Assembly: GCA_013397435.1 (NCBI GenBank)
Contig: VZRG01000030.1
Location: 763,477-827,476 of the forward strand
From: Erythrocercus mccallii
Taxonomy: Eukaryota; Chordata; Aves; Passeriformes; Dicruridae
Length of the DNA stretch: 64,000 nucleotides
Direction: 5' to 3'
Made by a program: the position numbers and the translations under genes. Below the pieces are notes generated by a model, which saw nothing but the letters and a program-made list of their open reading frames with translations, did no database searches and had not been told where the DNA came from. Positions within the stretch are counted from its first letter, which is position 1, and the number at the start of each line of letters is the position of its first letter. Below are positions 1 to 12,989 of this stretch, piece by piece.

Positions 1-1854
1 ATATATATATATAAATAATTATATTTTAGTTGTTATATAATAACTAAAAAAGGATAAGGTTGATTCCTGGAGGAAACCCTCCATTGCCATCCACTGAGTC
101 TGGAACCAGCTGCTGCTTTCTCACCAAACTGGAGGAAGATTCATATCTTGGTTGCCCTAAACACATTTCCAAAGTGGCATCAACTACTCCAAAGCCTTTT
201 GGGGAATTCATAGCTTGTGTTGCTCCCTTATGCTCTACACAATGATGTATCATCTTGTGGGCTGTTATGGTTCACTGACTGGTACTTCTGCCATCCATAG
301 TCACCATGAATGGCATTTCACTGTATGAATATTCTCCCTGCAGGAAAAGTGACCACTTGTAGACTCTGGAGCATGTTTACAGAAAACCAGCATGATTTCT
401 TCCTGGTGGGGGACCTGAGCACTCAGCCACCATGGGTGCTCATCAGCATGCTTAGAGGAACACGCTTTTTGTTCAGAGCCTGGCTGCAGAGTCTGAACCA
501 GGAAAGGCTATGGGCTGGGGCTGCATGAGGCTGCATTGTGAAAAAGGACTGTGCAGGGTCAACAGCTTAGAAGACTAAGCAAAAATTGGTTGTATTTTAT
601 GCTGCAAACTTTTCAGTTTGCTTTAAAAGCTGTTTCATTCAATTAATCTCTTTTCTATTTTTTTGTGGAGTCAAAATATTTGCAATAAAAAAGGTATCTT
701 CCAAATAGAAAAGTTATTTATCCCTTTGATATTCTTTATCTATAAGGTGGTTTTATTTCTGAATAAGACACTATAATATTCAATATGCCAGAAGCAGTAC
801 ACATATCTTAGTGAGGCTTCAGGACAACAGGTGAATGAATTCTTCAAATCAACCTAGAGATCATTTTTTAGGATGCTAAATATTTTTCCAGTTTGAAAAC
901 TCACTATGTTTTGCCATATATGCAAGGGAGATGAGGGACTGAAAATAACTTAATAGCCACATTTTTTGACAAATAGCCGTTATCAACAACAGAAAGAAAA
1001 CCCCAAACTGTACAACACCTTAAAGACTAGCACTATTTTCAATTGTACATTTAACAAAATGGAAAGTAATTGTGCCTGTCTTTGGCGACCATCCATCTTC
1101 AATATAAATAATTCTCAAAATGTCATATAGGAGTGGTTTATCTGAAATTCCTTTGAACAGCTTTTCTACTGTCGTCCCATGTAAGAAGACTTGGCCCACC
1201 CTGCTATGCAAGAACAGAGCATTTGTGAGGAAATTGGTATTGCTTTAATTTCTTTGTGAGCTGACATTGTTGTCTAGTGATATTCTCCCCTTTACCCAAT
1301 GGCATATACATCTCACCTCCACAAAACAAATCATATGACAACAGGACCTTTCGCATAATTTAAATAAAACAAGACACCCTCTTTAACTGAGCAAGGTGAA
1401 GCCCCATGTGGACATTTGGAAGGCACCGAAATGTCCAAAGGTTTGGGGAGTGGCTCCTGAAGATTACGTGAAGCTTGAGAGAGTGTCTTAGGGCAGCCTC
1501 TCAGAAGGAAGGATGGTGACAGTTCCAGAGCACTGGGTTGTGTCCAGCCCAGAAGGCACCAGCTCCATTGCTTCCCCTGCTGCCCAATGAGGACGGAACA
1601 AGAGCACCCCATAGGTACAGCAAAACGTGATAGAGATGATGTTTTAATGCCATGAGCACAGTCAAAGCATGAAGAGCCTCTTTATGCCCTATACCCTGCT
1701 CTACACCAGTGCCCAGATTGAGCTCCCTTTCACCTCTCACCTTTGCAATGCAGAGTAGCTATGAGAAAAAGTGGAGGATCCTGCAGGATGTAAGCATCAC
1801 TACTGCTAGTCTGGGCTTTGAAAGCAGCCAGGAGATGTTCTTTCCAATCTGAAG
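1..1854. other. Unique AT-rich DNA, no gene seen
   Basis: The window opens inside an (AT)n run at positions 1-13, so this dinucleotide repeat continues to the left. The rest is non-repetitive, AT-rich DNA. Open frames here reach about 93 codons on the minus strand near 1331-1612 but show no recognisable domain and no convincing acceptor or donor framing. I see nothing else in this stretch. Confidence 0.6.
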
Positions 1855-2299
1855 TGATGCCTTAAGTTTTAGCTTTCTTGTTTTTCAGAGCCTGTGCTGC
1901 CTAGGGGTGTAGTTTTGCACCTCATATTAAATGCTAGTAAGCTCTCTTCAGAGTAGATAGACAAAACAAATCCTTTTCCTGCTGAAGACCAAGGAAAACT
2001 TTCAGGCCCAAAAGCATCAACAATGGTGGACTGAAGGGAGAAACAAGAAGGATGAGACCTCACAACCTGAAGCTCTAATTGGTCAATTAAACTCCAATGT
2101 GCAAATGGACCAAAACTTATAAAAGTGTAAGACCTTGTGACCAGTGGCCCATTTTGTGACCATTTTAAGTCCATCTTGGGTGTAGCCCTGGTCAGGCTCT
2201 TGTCTTGCCTAAGGTGTATCCTAAAGGCCTTTCAATAAATACCTACTTTATTCTGTAGCTCTGTCCAGTCTGTTTCAGGTCAGCCTTCCCAAGGTATCA
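1855..2299 (+). mobile_element. Solo LTR of an endogenous retrovirus
   Basis: About 445 bases that look like a complete solitary long terminal repeat. It begins TGATGCC and ends GGTATCA, an imperfect terminal inverted repeat of the TG...CA type. In plus orientation there is a TATA-like TATAAAAG near 2118 and a polyadenylation signal within CAATAAATACC near 2233. A U5-like stretch beginning CTCTGTCCAG follows and runs to the CA end. The promoter, poly(A) signal and U5 are in the expected order, which supports the plus strand. The family resembles avian ERV LTRs, but I cannot assign it exactly without a repeat library. The flanks (GAAG on the left, AAGGA on the right) do not give a clean target-site duplication. 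No retroviral internal genes adjoin it, so it is probably the product of LTR-LTR recombination. Confidence 0.75.
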
Positions 2300-4989
2300 A
2301 AGGAGATACAATGCCATCATGGAAAATAATTATAGGAAGACCCTTCCAGCTACAAAATTGCTAAAAGCCCCATGGGGCTTCCAACTGTTTGTTTTGTTAT
2401 TTTGGAATTTTTGGGTTGTTTTTCTCTGAATTTCTAGCTTTGTTCTCAGACCATTGTTATAATCCTATGTAATAGAATCTGTTCAAGTCTCTTGCTGTGT
2501 TTCATTTACAGCTGTACAGTGTACATAGCAATTAGCTGCTGATGTACTGTTATCTGGTCTCATGCTTTATTGTACTTTTCATTCCCCATATGCCATAGAA
2601 AGTCAAAGTCCTGATCCCTTTACACAAAAAACAACTTTGAAATGTGGGACCTAACACATACTGAAAAGCCTGATGAACTTTCTGTGCGCTTGACCTGATG
2701 TGTGTTTGTGCATGTGCGCACACATGTGTGTGTGTCTGTGAGAGGCCAAGAGAGGGAAAGCGCTCTTTCAAATCCACCTGAGCAATACAGGAGAACATAC
2801 TGTTAGAGATTTTGGCAAATAACTAAAATATATTGAAGAAAAGAAATTGATTTTTATCTACAAACACTAATCTTTTTCTGAAGGTGAGGTTCCATAATAA
2901 GTATGTGTATTCTTCCACAGCAATGTAAGCAAACACCAGCAGAGACCCAGCCTTGCCTTAATTATTGTGATACATTTTTGTGTCTTGTAAACAACAATTT
3001 ATTGCCATGTTTAGATCAAGCAAGTGGCGACACAGAGCTGTGACTGATTAAAAATTTCAAAAATTAGGAAAAATACTAGAATCTTAAATTAAGAATATGG
3101 TCAACAGAATGACTTTCTTGAACAAGGTTCTAGAGAAAAATATAATATTCAAATAGACACATGCTCAGTTATTTGTGTGATAGAGATAAATGTAAACAAA
3201 GTAAAACAATTTCAATAAAAAGGAATAAAAATACATTTTACATCAAGCTCTCTTTCCATTGTCTCCCTTGAAATTAATTTCACTTAATTAATTAATTTCT
3301 TTACTTTCTGCTAATGTATGGCTGTAACTTCTCTTGAAGAACTTCAGCATCTGTATTGGCTGAAGTTTCAGTGTTGTCTTTCCCGCAACAAACCATCTAC
3401 TTAATGACCTGCCCATGTTACTAACAATTCATAAAGATAAAGATGAGGCAATGGAGGCTACTCCCTGTATTCCTCATGAACAGAGGTGCCATTGCCAGAG
3501 GAAGTCCTCCCTGACAGCCTTTGGAGGGCAGCTCATCATGCTCACAGTTTGATAAGCATTATCATACTGCTCTCACCTCCCCACGTAGAAGCCATGCAAG
3601 CATTACTGCATTTAAGTTTCACAGCGTCTCTGAAAAAGGAAAATATCTGTGCCACCTTGGATTATAAAGGGTAAACTTCAAGCCAGGAGTGGCTTCAGTA
3701 CAGTTTATTTGGCTGAAGGAAACTATCCAAAATGGAGATGCCTACTGTAAACATGGCCTCCCTGAGGTGGCCAGAAAGAAGCAGTTCCCTCTGAGAAATA
3801 TTTATCTCATCCTAAAACAGGAATGAAGTAAGTCTGAGGCACTGTGCACTGTCATTTCCTTCTCTTAATTTCTGGCTTCTGGAGGGAGACAGATGTGACA
3901 ATCTCAGATACACAGTAGAGTCATTTGTGGGGAGGTGACCCCCGCATAATTTCCACCCTACATGCCAAACTCAAAGAAAGTTTGCACTCCAAGTGAAATT
4001 TGAATCAAGGTCATCCAAATACCAGACTCAAGCTAACCAAAATTAAATCTTCATCCAGTAATACAGGGCACAGGTGTGAATAGACCTCTGTATATGCAGT
4101 GTGGCATGTTAGGAAAAAGGACAGTGGGAAGAGGGGAAAGAGACGGGTGCTATTTTAGCAGTAGGGCTTCCCTCAGAAGCTCTTGGGAGCCTTCACCATA
4201 TAGAAATTTAGTCTCCTCTTTCAGCCTCACACACAGCAGAATTCAATGTGTGCAACCTGGAAGCCAGGGTGAATTTACAGTAAAACTTCCTACAAAGGAG
4301 GAGACACTTAAAACCCTCCTGGCTGTTATCACAGCAGCTTAGTTTCAAAAAGAGAGTGGAAGAAAATCAGGGAGCCAATATTTAAAGGTCCTTGGGACTC
4401 TCTTCTGTCTCTGCAGCCCTCAAAACAAAATGGTTGGAGAGACTTTGTGGCAGGGACTTTGTGCTGGGCACAGCCCAGCCACTCCTCACAGCACAGCCAG
4501 GCAGTAGGGATGGTCCCAGGCTGGTCCATCAATGTCTAAAACCAGGCATAAGTTGGCACTGTTCTCAGCAGATGATCCATGTACCCAAAGTTTTTTCTCA
4601 CCTCTAAATCAGTTTCCTGCCATTCAGCTGAGATGTTAGCAGAAGATTGCCATGCTGCTTCCTCCACCAGAGGTGTCCAGTGCCAGCAGTACTCAAGTGC
4701 CCCCAGGAGCATTAGTGTTTCCATAAGCAATGAGAGGAGACGGTGAGCTTTGTGAGCTGGCTATTTTATTTTGTGTCTGTAAGAGAGGCTGTTTTTCATA
4801 CTCAGGTAAGGCACACACAAGATGTTCCTTAACTATATGTCAAAACATACAAACACAATCTAGAGGCACAAAAATGTAAGATGCAGCTTTGCCTTAGATC
4901 CTATCCCCCCATCCCTTTACCTTCTGAAAATTTTTATATAGATAAACATTATTTTCTTTTCAGTCACTTTACCTTGTTTCGTATTATTT
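2300..4989. other. Unique DNA, no gene seen
   Basis: This is non-coding-looking DNA between the LTR and the TTCC microsatellite. It contains a 29-base alternating pyrimidine-purine tract (listed separately) and a TTAATTAATTAATT run near 3284-3297. The open frames near 4076-4342 and 4392-4607 overlap others in different frames and have no recognisable homology. Confidence 0.55.
2707..2735. repeat. Alternating pyrimidine-purine (TG/CG) tract
   Basis: Every step across 29 bases alternates pyrimidine and purine. The tract is centred on the 10-base perfect palindrome TGTGCGCACA (2713-2722) and continues into a TG run. Such tracts are the classic Z-DNA-prone composition. No neighbouring promoter is evident, so any role is speculative. 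Confidence 0.7.
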
Positions 4990-5121
4990 TTCCTTCCTTC
5001 CTTCCTTCCTTCCTTCCTTCCTTCCTTCCTTCCTTCCTTCCTTCCTTCCTTCCTTCCTTCCTTCCTTCCTTCCTTCCTTCCTTCCTTCCTTCCTTCCTTC
5101 CTTCCTTCCTTCCTTCCTTCC
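4990..5121. repeat. Perfect (TTCC)33 microsatellite
   Basis: There are 132 bases of uninterrupted TTCC units, all pyrimidine on the plus strand and all purine (GGAA) on the minus strand. The perfection implies recent expansion or active slippage. Both strands are open in this region only because the unit contains no stop codon, so the Leu-Pro-Ser-Phe-like and Gly-Arg-Lys-Glu-like reading frames are artefacts. Confidence 0.98.
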
Positions 5122-8100
5122 CTGTTGTCAAAAGAATGTACAATATTGCAGATGGATAAAACCAATTTTCAATTGCAGATAACTACAGGAAAAGCCTGCA
5201 TGGACTAGTCTTTCCCCTTCCCAGCAAATGAGAACTGACAGAAAGTAGGAATCATCCCACATGTTTGTGTGCCCATGTCAAACCTACCTGGATTTGAAGC
5301 ATGGTGCAGAGTTTGTGCTTTGTTCTGATATTCCTTGGGCAAAGACAATTAGACCAGCTTGGTCCTCATCTCACAGCCAGAGTCATGGACCATACCTGCT
5401 GGGAGATGTCAGCCTTGTCCTGTATGGGTCCCAGTAATGTTCATTGCTCTCATTTGGGAGCAAGAGAACGACTGAGGAGGCACCAAGGGCTCCTCATCTT
5501 GAGCCTTAGGTCCTTCCAGACACTCCAATGCCTTCTGAATTTGAAGGCTTTTCCAACCGTCATATCTGCCTGCCTTCCTGCCCTGTTTTTTGTTCTCTGC
5601 TCCTTTTCTTTCTCTCCTCGTGCACCCTTCCAGCACCTCCTTCCCAGTAAAATGCAGCACAGGGAGGCAGAGCAGTCTGGCATTGGCCTTTCAATATATT
5701 TAAATACCAGCAATTCACTGAGCTGGAAAATTGTAAATCTGCAATTTTATTAAAAAAGGTGGTCACCCTGTTCTTTGGAGCCATGTTCAGAGACAGCAGC
5801 ATAATTAATGGACCTTTATGCAACACGGAAGCAAAGAATGGCAAATTTATTAAGATTGGTAAAATGATATTTTTAATTTCTAAGAAACCAACTTTCTATA
5901 TCTAGTTTTGCTTATTGTTACATGAAAAGAAATGCTGTTTAAACCATCCTGTGCAGGTGAAAACACTGTCACATAATTTATTTTTTTCCTTTGAACTAAC
6001 ACAGATGAGGATAGCAACTGGCACTGAGGGATTACTAATGTCTTTTAACAGCGTGCATGTGGTGCCTGCTCTGCACCGTGTCTAGACACCTTCCTAGCAT
6101 TTCATGTAACAACATTTCAAACCAAACCAGAGACAGACCAGTGCCGTCAGCACAGCTCATTTTAGTTATAAAGGGCATGCTTACTTGATATGCTGCTGAG
6201 AAAGTTAAGCAAGGCACTCAAGCCATAAAACAAGCTTTCAATTGGGCAATATAAAAGGGGAAACACAAGCCACCAAGGTGGAAAATAAAGGTGAAATGTT
6301 TCAAAGGTAGGGCAAGAGTCTCTCACATAGAGCGGGAGTATAAATGAAATGAAATGGAATGAAATAAAGCTTGTCATCATCCTTTTTACAAAATGTGGGT
6401 GGACTGACGTAGGTATAGTGAGTTATGAGTGCTGTAAATTATGTGTGCAAAGAGACAGACGACATAAGACCAGTCTAAAGGATAAAAAGGCCACAGAGCT
6501 GTACAACTGGCCACAGAAATATGGGAGATGTGATGAGAGATGAAGTACCATCTTCTTTGGGGAAACCTTTTTGAACTAAGGACATGATATGAACTTAGAG
6601 TGGAACACCTCCTCCAGAATAACTAAAAGGGCATATCTCTATTCTGACTAAGACTACTTTCTCCAAATTAGCAAAGCCAGTTTCATAGGAACATGTCTTG
6701 CAGAATAAGTCCTTAAGCAACTATGGCCTGTGAGGAAATAAGTGCTCTGCAGAGAGGATGGGGAATATAGCAGCTTTAGAAAAAGCTCTTGGTTACTGAT
6801 GGCCACTTCCCTTTTCTAGATAATTAAGACTTCCTAACACCCAACTGAAATGGTTGGGTGGGGCCTGACACTTCAGTGCTCTTGGAAAGAATTATGCCAG
6901 GTAAAGATAACTGAAATGCCAGGTAGAAAATCAGACTTCTTCCATCCTTTCTGTTCTCCTTATTCTGGCAGTTCTGTCATTCACTCTCTGTAACATATCC
7001 ATCATTCAGGACCTGAGTCATGTGCTTAGTCCCTCTTTTACACAGTAAGCCCTGCAAGCATTGAGCATAGCTGAAAGAGTGTGAGCCAGTGGTATCTGTC
7101 AAGAGAAACTATAAATTCAACCCCATGATATTTAAAAATATCTAGATATTAAAAGTAAAAGAGCATTTCAGTTTATTTCTCTACCTATATTAAGCTATAT
7201 CATTTATGAATATAGCCTGTGGACTAAAACAAGATCATTTGCTATAAGCTTGAAAAACCAAATTATTGTTTCCTGTTATGATCTTTACATAAATATTTGG
7301 GAATTTTATATATTAATGTTATATTTTGTCAAGGATTCAGGAGGGATCCTGTTAGCCCCACAGCCTCTTCAGGTTCTTATTTTCTATGATCTCAGTAGTT
7401 GCATATGGTTATAGCAAATCAGGCCTGATAAACCACAGGCTCTTTCACACTTGTTTCTGTATCTGGGTGCAGCGCTTGGTGAGAGGAGCCACTCAGGCAT
7501 ATGGCCTGTAATAAGCTGAGCTCCAGTGAGTTGGAACTTCTTGCTTCAGCAGCTATCTGGCCATTTGTTTTCTTGGTGCAGCACTCTGATTGTTTTCCTC
7601 CCTTTGACAGAATGATGAAAGCAGCCAGAGGACTTATGTACCACCTCCACCAAATGTTACCCATATTCCAGTAGTCAGGTAGAAAATGGGGAGATCATCA
7701 GGGAAGGGTGCCCACTGACTCTGGAAATCCTGAGGATTAAAAGCCCATATCCTGCTGGAAGAGAGAGTAACATACATGCAGTCAAAACTTCCCAAACCAG
7801 GTGTGGTGGCTTTTGGTGATCTTTCAGCTGAGGTTGTCTATGCAGAAACTGGCACTCTCACTTTTCTCTCTCACACCAAAACTGGGATAATTATTTTTTA
7901 CAGTACATATTTTTGGTCATTATTGCAGAATGCAGTTTAGAAGCGCATGAGTGTAAAAGTATTTGAATAGTTTAATCCATCTCAGTGAAAAATATCACTT
8001 ACAGAAATCAGGAGACAAACCTAGTGCAATGGCAGAATAGGAAATAAGGCTGGAATTTTTCAAACAAATGTGTAAAAAAAATATAGGCCTTTGAGGAATG

Positions 8101-11100
8101 CAAACATACAACAGAAACAAGCAAGAAAAAACTGAGCCTTATCCCTGGCCTAAAGGATGCCAAGTAGTATAATTTCTGAAGAGAATTCAAGGGGATTTCC
8201 AGTAAATTTCTCTCTCTTTCTCTCATGCCTATATCTTAAGCACACAAGCTGATCAAACGTTTATTGCTACTGAAGATACAGGACAACAGCTGTGCTGCCT
8301 TTTGAGCCCCAGGACAGCACAGAGTTCTACATTTGTCCTAACTGGAAGAAACTGAAAAGTTTTACATGAAACTGTTTTGCAACAGAGAGGCAAGCTTTCA
8401 GTTGCAGTGAATTATTCATGAAATGGTTCTGCTTCCCACAGAACATTTAAATTTTTCATTGAAAACCTGAGCAGGCAAACCAAGAAACTGCACAAAATAC
8501 TTTAATTCTGAAAAGTCATCACAGCACTCCAGAGATCCTGTTCTGTTTCTTTGTTGGGGACTTTGCCTCTCCACCAAACTTGATTTCCCAAATACACAGT
8601 CCAGGCAGCAGTGCAGATGCATACCTTCCCAGCTACATGAGAAAAGAAGACTGTTAATTATGGAGGATGAAAAGTCAAGGAATCATAAGAGGGCGTTTAT
8701 TTGTTGGGACTTGAAAACTTCTACCACCTAACTCAGTCATTGTTTCCACTGGAAGGGGAGGAAAAATGCATGAGGAAAGGGCAGTGTGGAAGAAAAATGG
8801 GCATGGATCCTTTCAGCCTACTCAACTGCAGCAGCTAGTTTGTGTAGGAAGTGAAGCAGAGCTACAAGGCTCTCCAAAAATGAACAGGAGAGCCACTGAA
8901 GTATGAGAAACCAATGACCAGAAAAAGAGGCCACTCAGTCTTGCTCAGTGACAGCCATAGGATGTGTCAGACAGCTTTCATAGACATGTCAGCTCAGCAC
9001 CCAGTCTAAATGTAAGGTGCAAGTGAATATGTAGTGTGAAGGTGAACTGACACCCAAATAAGACCATAAAAAGTACAAAGATTCAGAAGAAAACTCTTTG
9101 ACATCCTCAAGCCAAAAGTATGCATTGACAAGAAAAGCAACCTAAAGTCAATTGCTGACAGTACTTTCTCTCTAGAACTAATTGCTTTTGATTTCTCCCA
9201 CCAGAATCTCAGCTGGTCTAACTTAGATAGCTGATTTCTGTAAAATTCATGCCCATTTACCTGTTGAGCCTCTTGCCCTTAGAGAAGTGGCATATTACCT
9301 AAGGTGAAAAATACATCCTTTGGCTATGCTTAAACTTCTGTTCAAGCAGAAAGCTGGAAGCTTCAAAAATGACAGTGCTTCCTCTCTGCTATTAAAAAAA
9401 CAGAGGTAAGAAGTCAGTTTCATTATTGAGATCAAAAAAAATCTGGCATTTAGTTTTGAAAAGAAAAAGGAATCATCTGAATCAAGGTGAAGACTAGGGA
9501 TGTTAATGTAGGGGAGCTCTTAAATGTGTCTGTAAAGAGGATCAGAGATAAACATGCAAAAGGAGCTTGACATATTTCTCAGAGGGAGAAGTTATGAATG
9601 ATTTGATATGTTTGAAACTTGATGTGATGACTTTCAGAACCCAAAGATCAAGAGACTCTTGATCAAGGGAATCTAGGAGAGGCAGAAAGAGAAGCATGGG
9701 TGAGAGAATATAAGCCCATAGCAAAATACCTTTCTCTCTATGTTTCAGGCCCTTTCAGGCCCCTGGGAAAGAAAGGTCAGAAATATATGAGCACCTGTCT
9801 TTGAAAGCTGGGTAGCATCCACTGATAGCGTCAGAAAAAGTTTGATTTGGGCTCTGTTTGAGGAACAAGTCCTGATCAATTCTCATTTGTACTCATGTAC
9901 TCATCCTTCTGTACAAAATAATTGGTTAGCTGATCAGATAAGGAAATGCCAAACAGGATACCCGATTATAGTAGAAAGCTGATCTATGGAATGAATTATC
10001 TTCTTGATTCTCTGAATCACAGAAAACAGGAGAAAGATAAAGAAAATTATTAGATGCTGACAAGGAATTTACTGGATTGTTTTTACTGCTCCAAGTGATT
10101 CCCAAGGCACAAAGTTCAGCAGTGGTTCTAGGGCTGCTCCAGAAAAGCTGGGCATATGGTCTCTTCCTAGCTTAGTGTGCAAGTTTTTCTGCAGAAAACA
10201 TGGATGACTTGGTCACTTATAGGAGCTCAGTGACCATACACAGAGTAGCACATCTAGAGATCCATGACTACCCTGCCTTTAACCACTCCTTTTTCCTCAG
10301 CACTGGTCGTGCAGAAACTAGCTGTAACAGGAAAGTGCCTAACACAGCTGGAAGGGCATGCACTATCTCCATGTCCTCCTGAGGCTGATGCTGTGCATAA
10401 GTGTTGCCTGCCTGGCTGACACATTGGCTCTGTCCCTGTGCCAGGGTTCACTGGCTCAGCTGCTGCAGCTGCCCACAGCCACTGCTGTGCTCATCTTTGG
10501 TCAGCTGACCACAAAATGCCAATTGCTGTTGGAGCAGGCAGCAGTATTTCTTTCTCCAAGACGCGGATGCTGGCAACTGTTTTAAAACTCCAGGTTGAAT
10601 ATTTCTGTGTGCATGTGCATCCTGCTACTTGCAGTATCTGCTTAGAAGTATTAGACCAAAATGTCTTTGTTAGTTTCATATTTTTGTATTTGACAACTGC
10701 TGATGTCATTTTGCTTTTGTTTGTAAATTGAAGTCTTTTTGCTGCTGAGTCACAGAAGAAGGCAAGACATAATAAATATAGCTCCTCATCAACCCAGAAA
10801 GTTGTGGATCACTGGAATGGCAATCAGAAAGGGAATTTTTTTAACCAGCGATAGCAGAACAGAAGGATCCTGTTTCCTGTGCAGAATTCTCTGTCACTGA
10901 CATGCTTTGACTGATGTGGGTTACATTCCCCAAAATACAAATGTGAGTATCAAGAGCTAGTAGCAGATACTGCCCTTTATATGAAAATTGGAATAGAGGA
11001 GGTCCAACATTCCCCATATAGGCCCCCTGACGCAGCTGTCTGCTGGAAGAAATTCTAAAATGCAAACCAGGAGGCTGAAGCACAGAATGATGACTTTCAT

Positions 11101-12949
11101 ATCCATATTCTGATTTCCAGAGTGTTTATCCCTCATCCTCAGTATTCCTCAGTTTTTCAAATGGCTCAACCAAGGCATGAGGTATTTGAACCCTTGTCTG
11201 CATTTTTAAGTTTTAGGAAAGTTCTACTATTGCTAAGACCTGCACATTTTGGATGCACTGGGAGACAGCAGCATCACAGGAGCTGACTCTATATCCACAT
11301 GATGTTGAGTTATTGTTAGTTGATTCTCTGAGGCTGAGAGGACATGTCCACATAGTGCGTGATAGAATTCTTAGAAAATTGGCAGGCTATAGAGTCCACT
11401 GAGGTATTTGCCGTCCTTGATACAGAGTTAGATGAAGTAATAACTGTAATGAGGACATTGAGCTAATGAATGAAAACACCTTAGAGTAGGACTCTACTAC
11501 ACTGTCGTTGTGGAGATTACAGAGTTGTCCAGCTGGTAGCTTGAGGGATGGAATGAGAGAACAAGGTGTCTTTTTCTCAATATGAATTAAATGCTTTCTT
11601 AGACCTCTAGAATGAGACAACAATATGGCTTGGTTATCTCAGCCTTTTTCGAGATACCATGTAAACCTTCCAATGTTCTTCACCAGCACAGTACAAAATA
11701 TTTTCCTCAACTCTAATGGCTTAAAAACAGCTACCACAAAGTCCTGAGTGTTTTCATGAGAGAAGTGCTGAAGGGAATCACAAGAAGAATCATGATGTGC
11801 TTCTGAAAAAGGCTGGTCTCAACAACCTCAGTGGTGGATCAGACCACAAGGTGTGCTCAAAATGATCCCTGGAATTAAACTCTCACTACCAAGAGAAGTG
11901 CCTTCATGGGTGTTCTGGTTTGTAAAAATTCTCTGTTTCTCATGGCCAGGTTCATTTTGCTGTAAAGGATTCACTGAAGCAGACAACAAGGTAATGCACA
12001 GACACTTTCCTCAGGTCACAAAGAGAAGTATCGTTTCCAAAACTGTAGTGGGCAACTCACTATGGTGGAAGGCTGTAGTGCTAATGCAGACTCTTGCATG
12101 CACAGCTAGCAACATAGTGCCTTTGAGAGGCTTACACCACCTACTATTCTCAGCTTTCTCCTTTACTCTCTTTTTGAAGTTACCTCACATACAATACAGT
12201 GATACTACTTCCAAAGTCCATCCCCTGAGGAAAACCAGAAAGTCATTCTGGTTTTCCCCATTTTATTTGCTTCCGCAATAATTATTCAGGTCGTAATTGA
12301 AGGGACTTTGAATATTTATTAAAACTACATCAAAGGTGTAGCACTGTTTCCTCTTTCTATATGACCCTCAAGGAAACAACCCCCCCCAGATAATTCCATT
12401 CAAGTTTAGGTTATTTAGTCCCATAGCTTCCATCTGGGTATTTTTTTCTAAAGTGGTGATAGACTGGGGTTTTTTTGTTGTTCATGGCTAATTTAGTTCT
12501 CTGCATGTGTTTCAAGCATTTTGCTAAGAAGCCACAGTGTTTGTAATGACATTGATGGTGAAATTTCCTCACCAACAGCCCCTCTCTGAGGTACTATACT
12601 GTCTGAGGGGAATGGTCTCAGACTCACAATTTTTTTGCAGGACAAGAGGTACACTACAGCTCATTATCTCAGAGAAGATTTCCAGAAGGATTGAAATCTG
12701 CAAGTTTGCTCAATGTGAGCAGCAAAGAGAGGCTGATCCCTTGCCAAGCAAGAAAGTTAAAGCCATGAGAACATCAGCCCTGCAAGCCACAGTGCTAGAC
12801 TTGATTGCAGACTGAGCACAGATAAACACATTTCATTCACTGCAACATGATAGCTTCAAATAGATATTCAAAATATATGTCTGAAATAATTTCTTCTACT
12901 CATACTCTAAAAAGGTGCATTGCCTCAGTGCCAGTGGATCATATGACAC
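5122..12949. other. 7.8 kb of unique DNA, no gene seen
   Basis: I saw no CR1 fragment, LTR or RNA gene here. Open frames reach 150 codons (5301-5753 plus) and 142 codons (11853-12281 plus). Neither shows a known domain, and other frames are also open over the first of these. This may be intergenic or intronic DNA. Diverged ancient repeats could be present below my detection. Confidence 0.5.
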
Positions 12950-12956
12950 TATATAG

Positions 12957-12987
<31 letters not shown>
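12950..12987. repeat. Compound (AT)n(AC)n microsatellite
   Basis: A short interrupted AT run passes directly into about eleven AC units (12965-12986). It is a simple compound microsatellite with no coding content. Confidence 0.95.

Positions 12988-12989
<2 letters not shown>

Noticed and set aside
4881..5165. Open frames of 92 and 82 codons on opposite strands
   Set aside because: They are produced by the stop-free TTCC/GGAA microsatellite and encode only a four-residue repeat.
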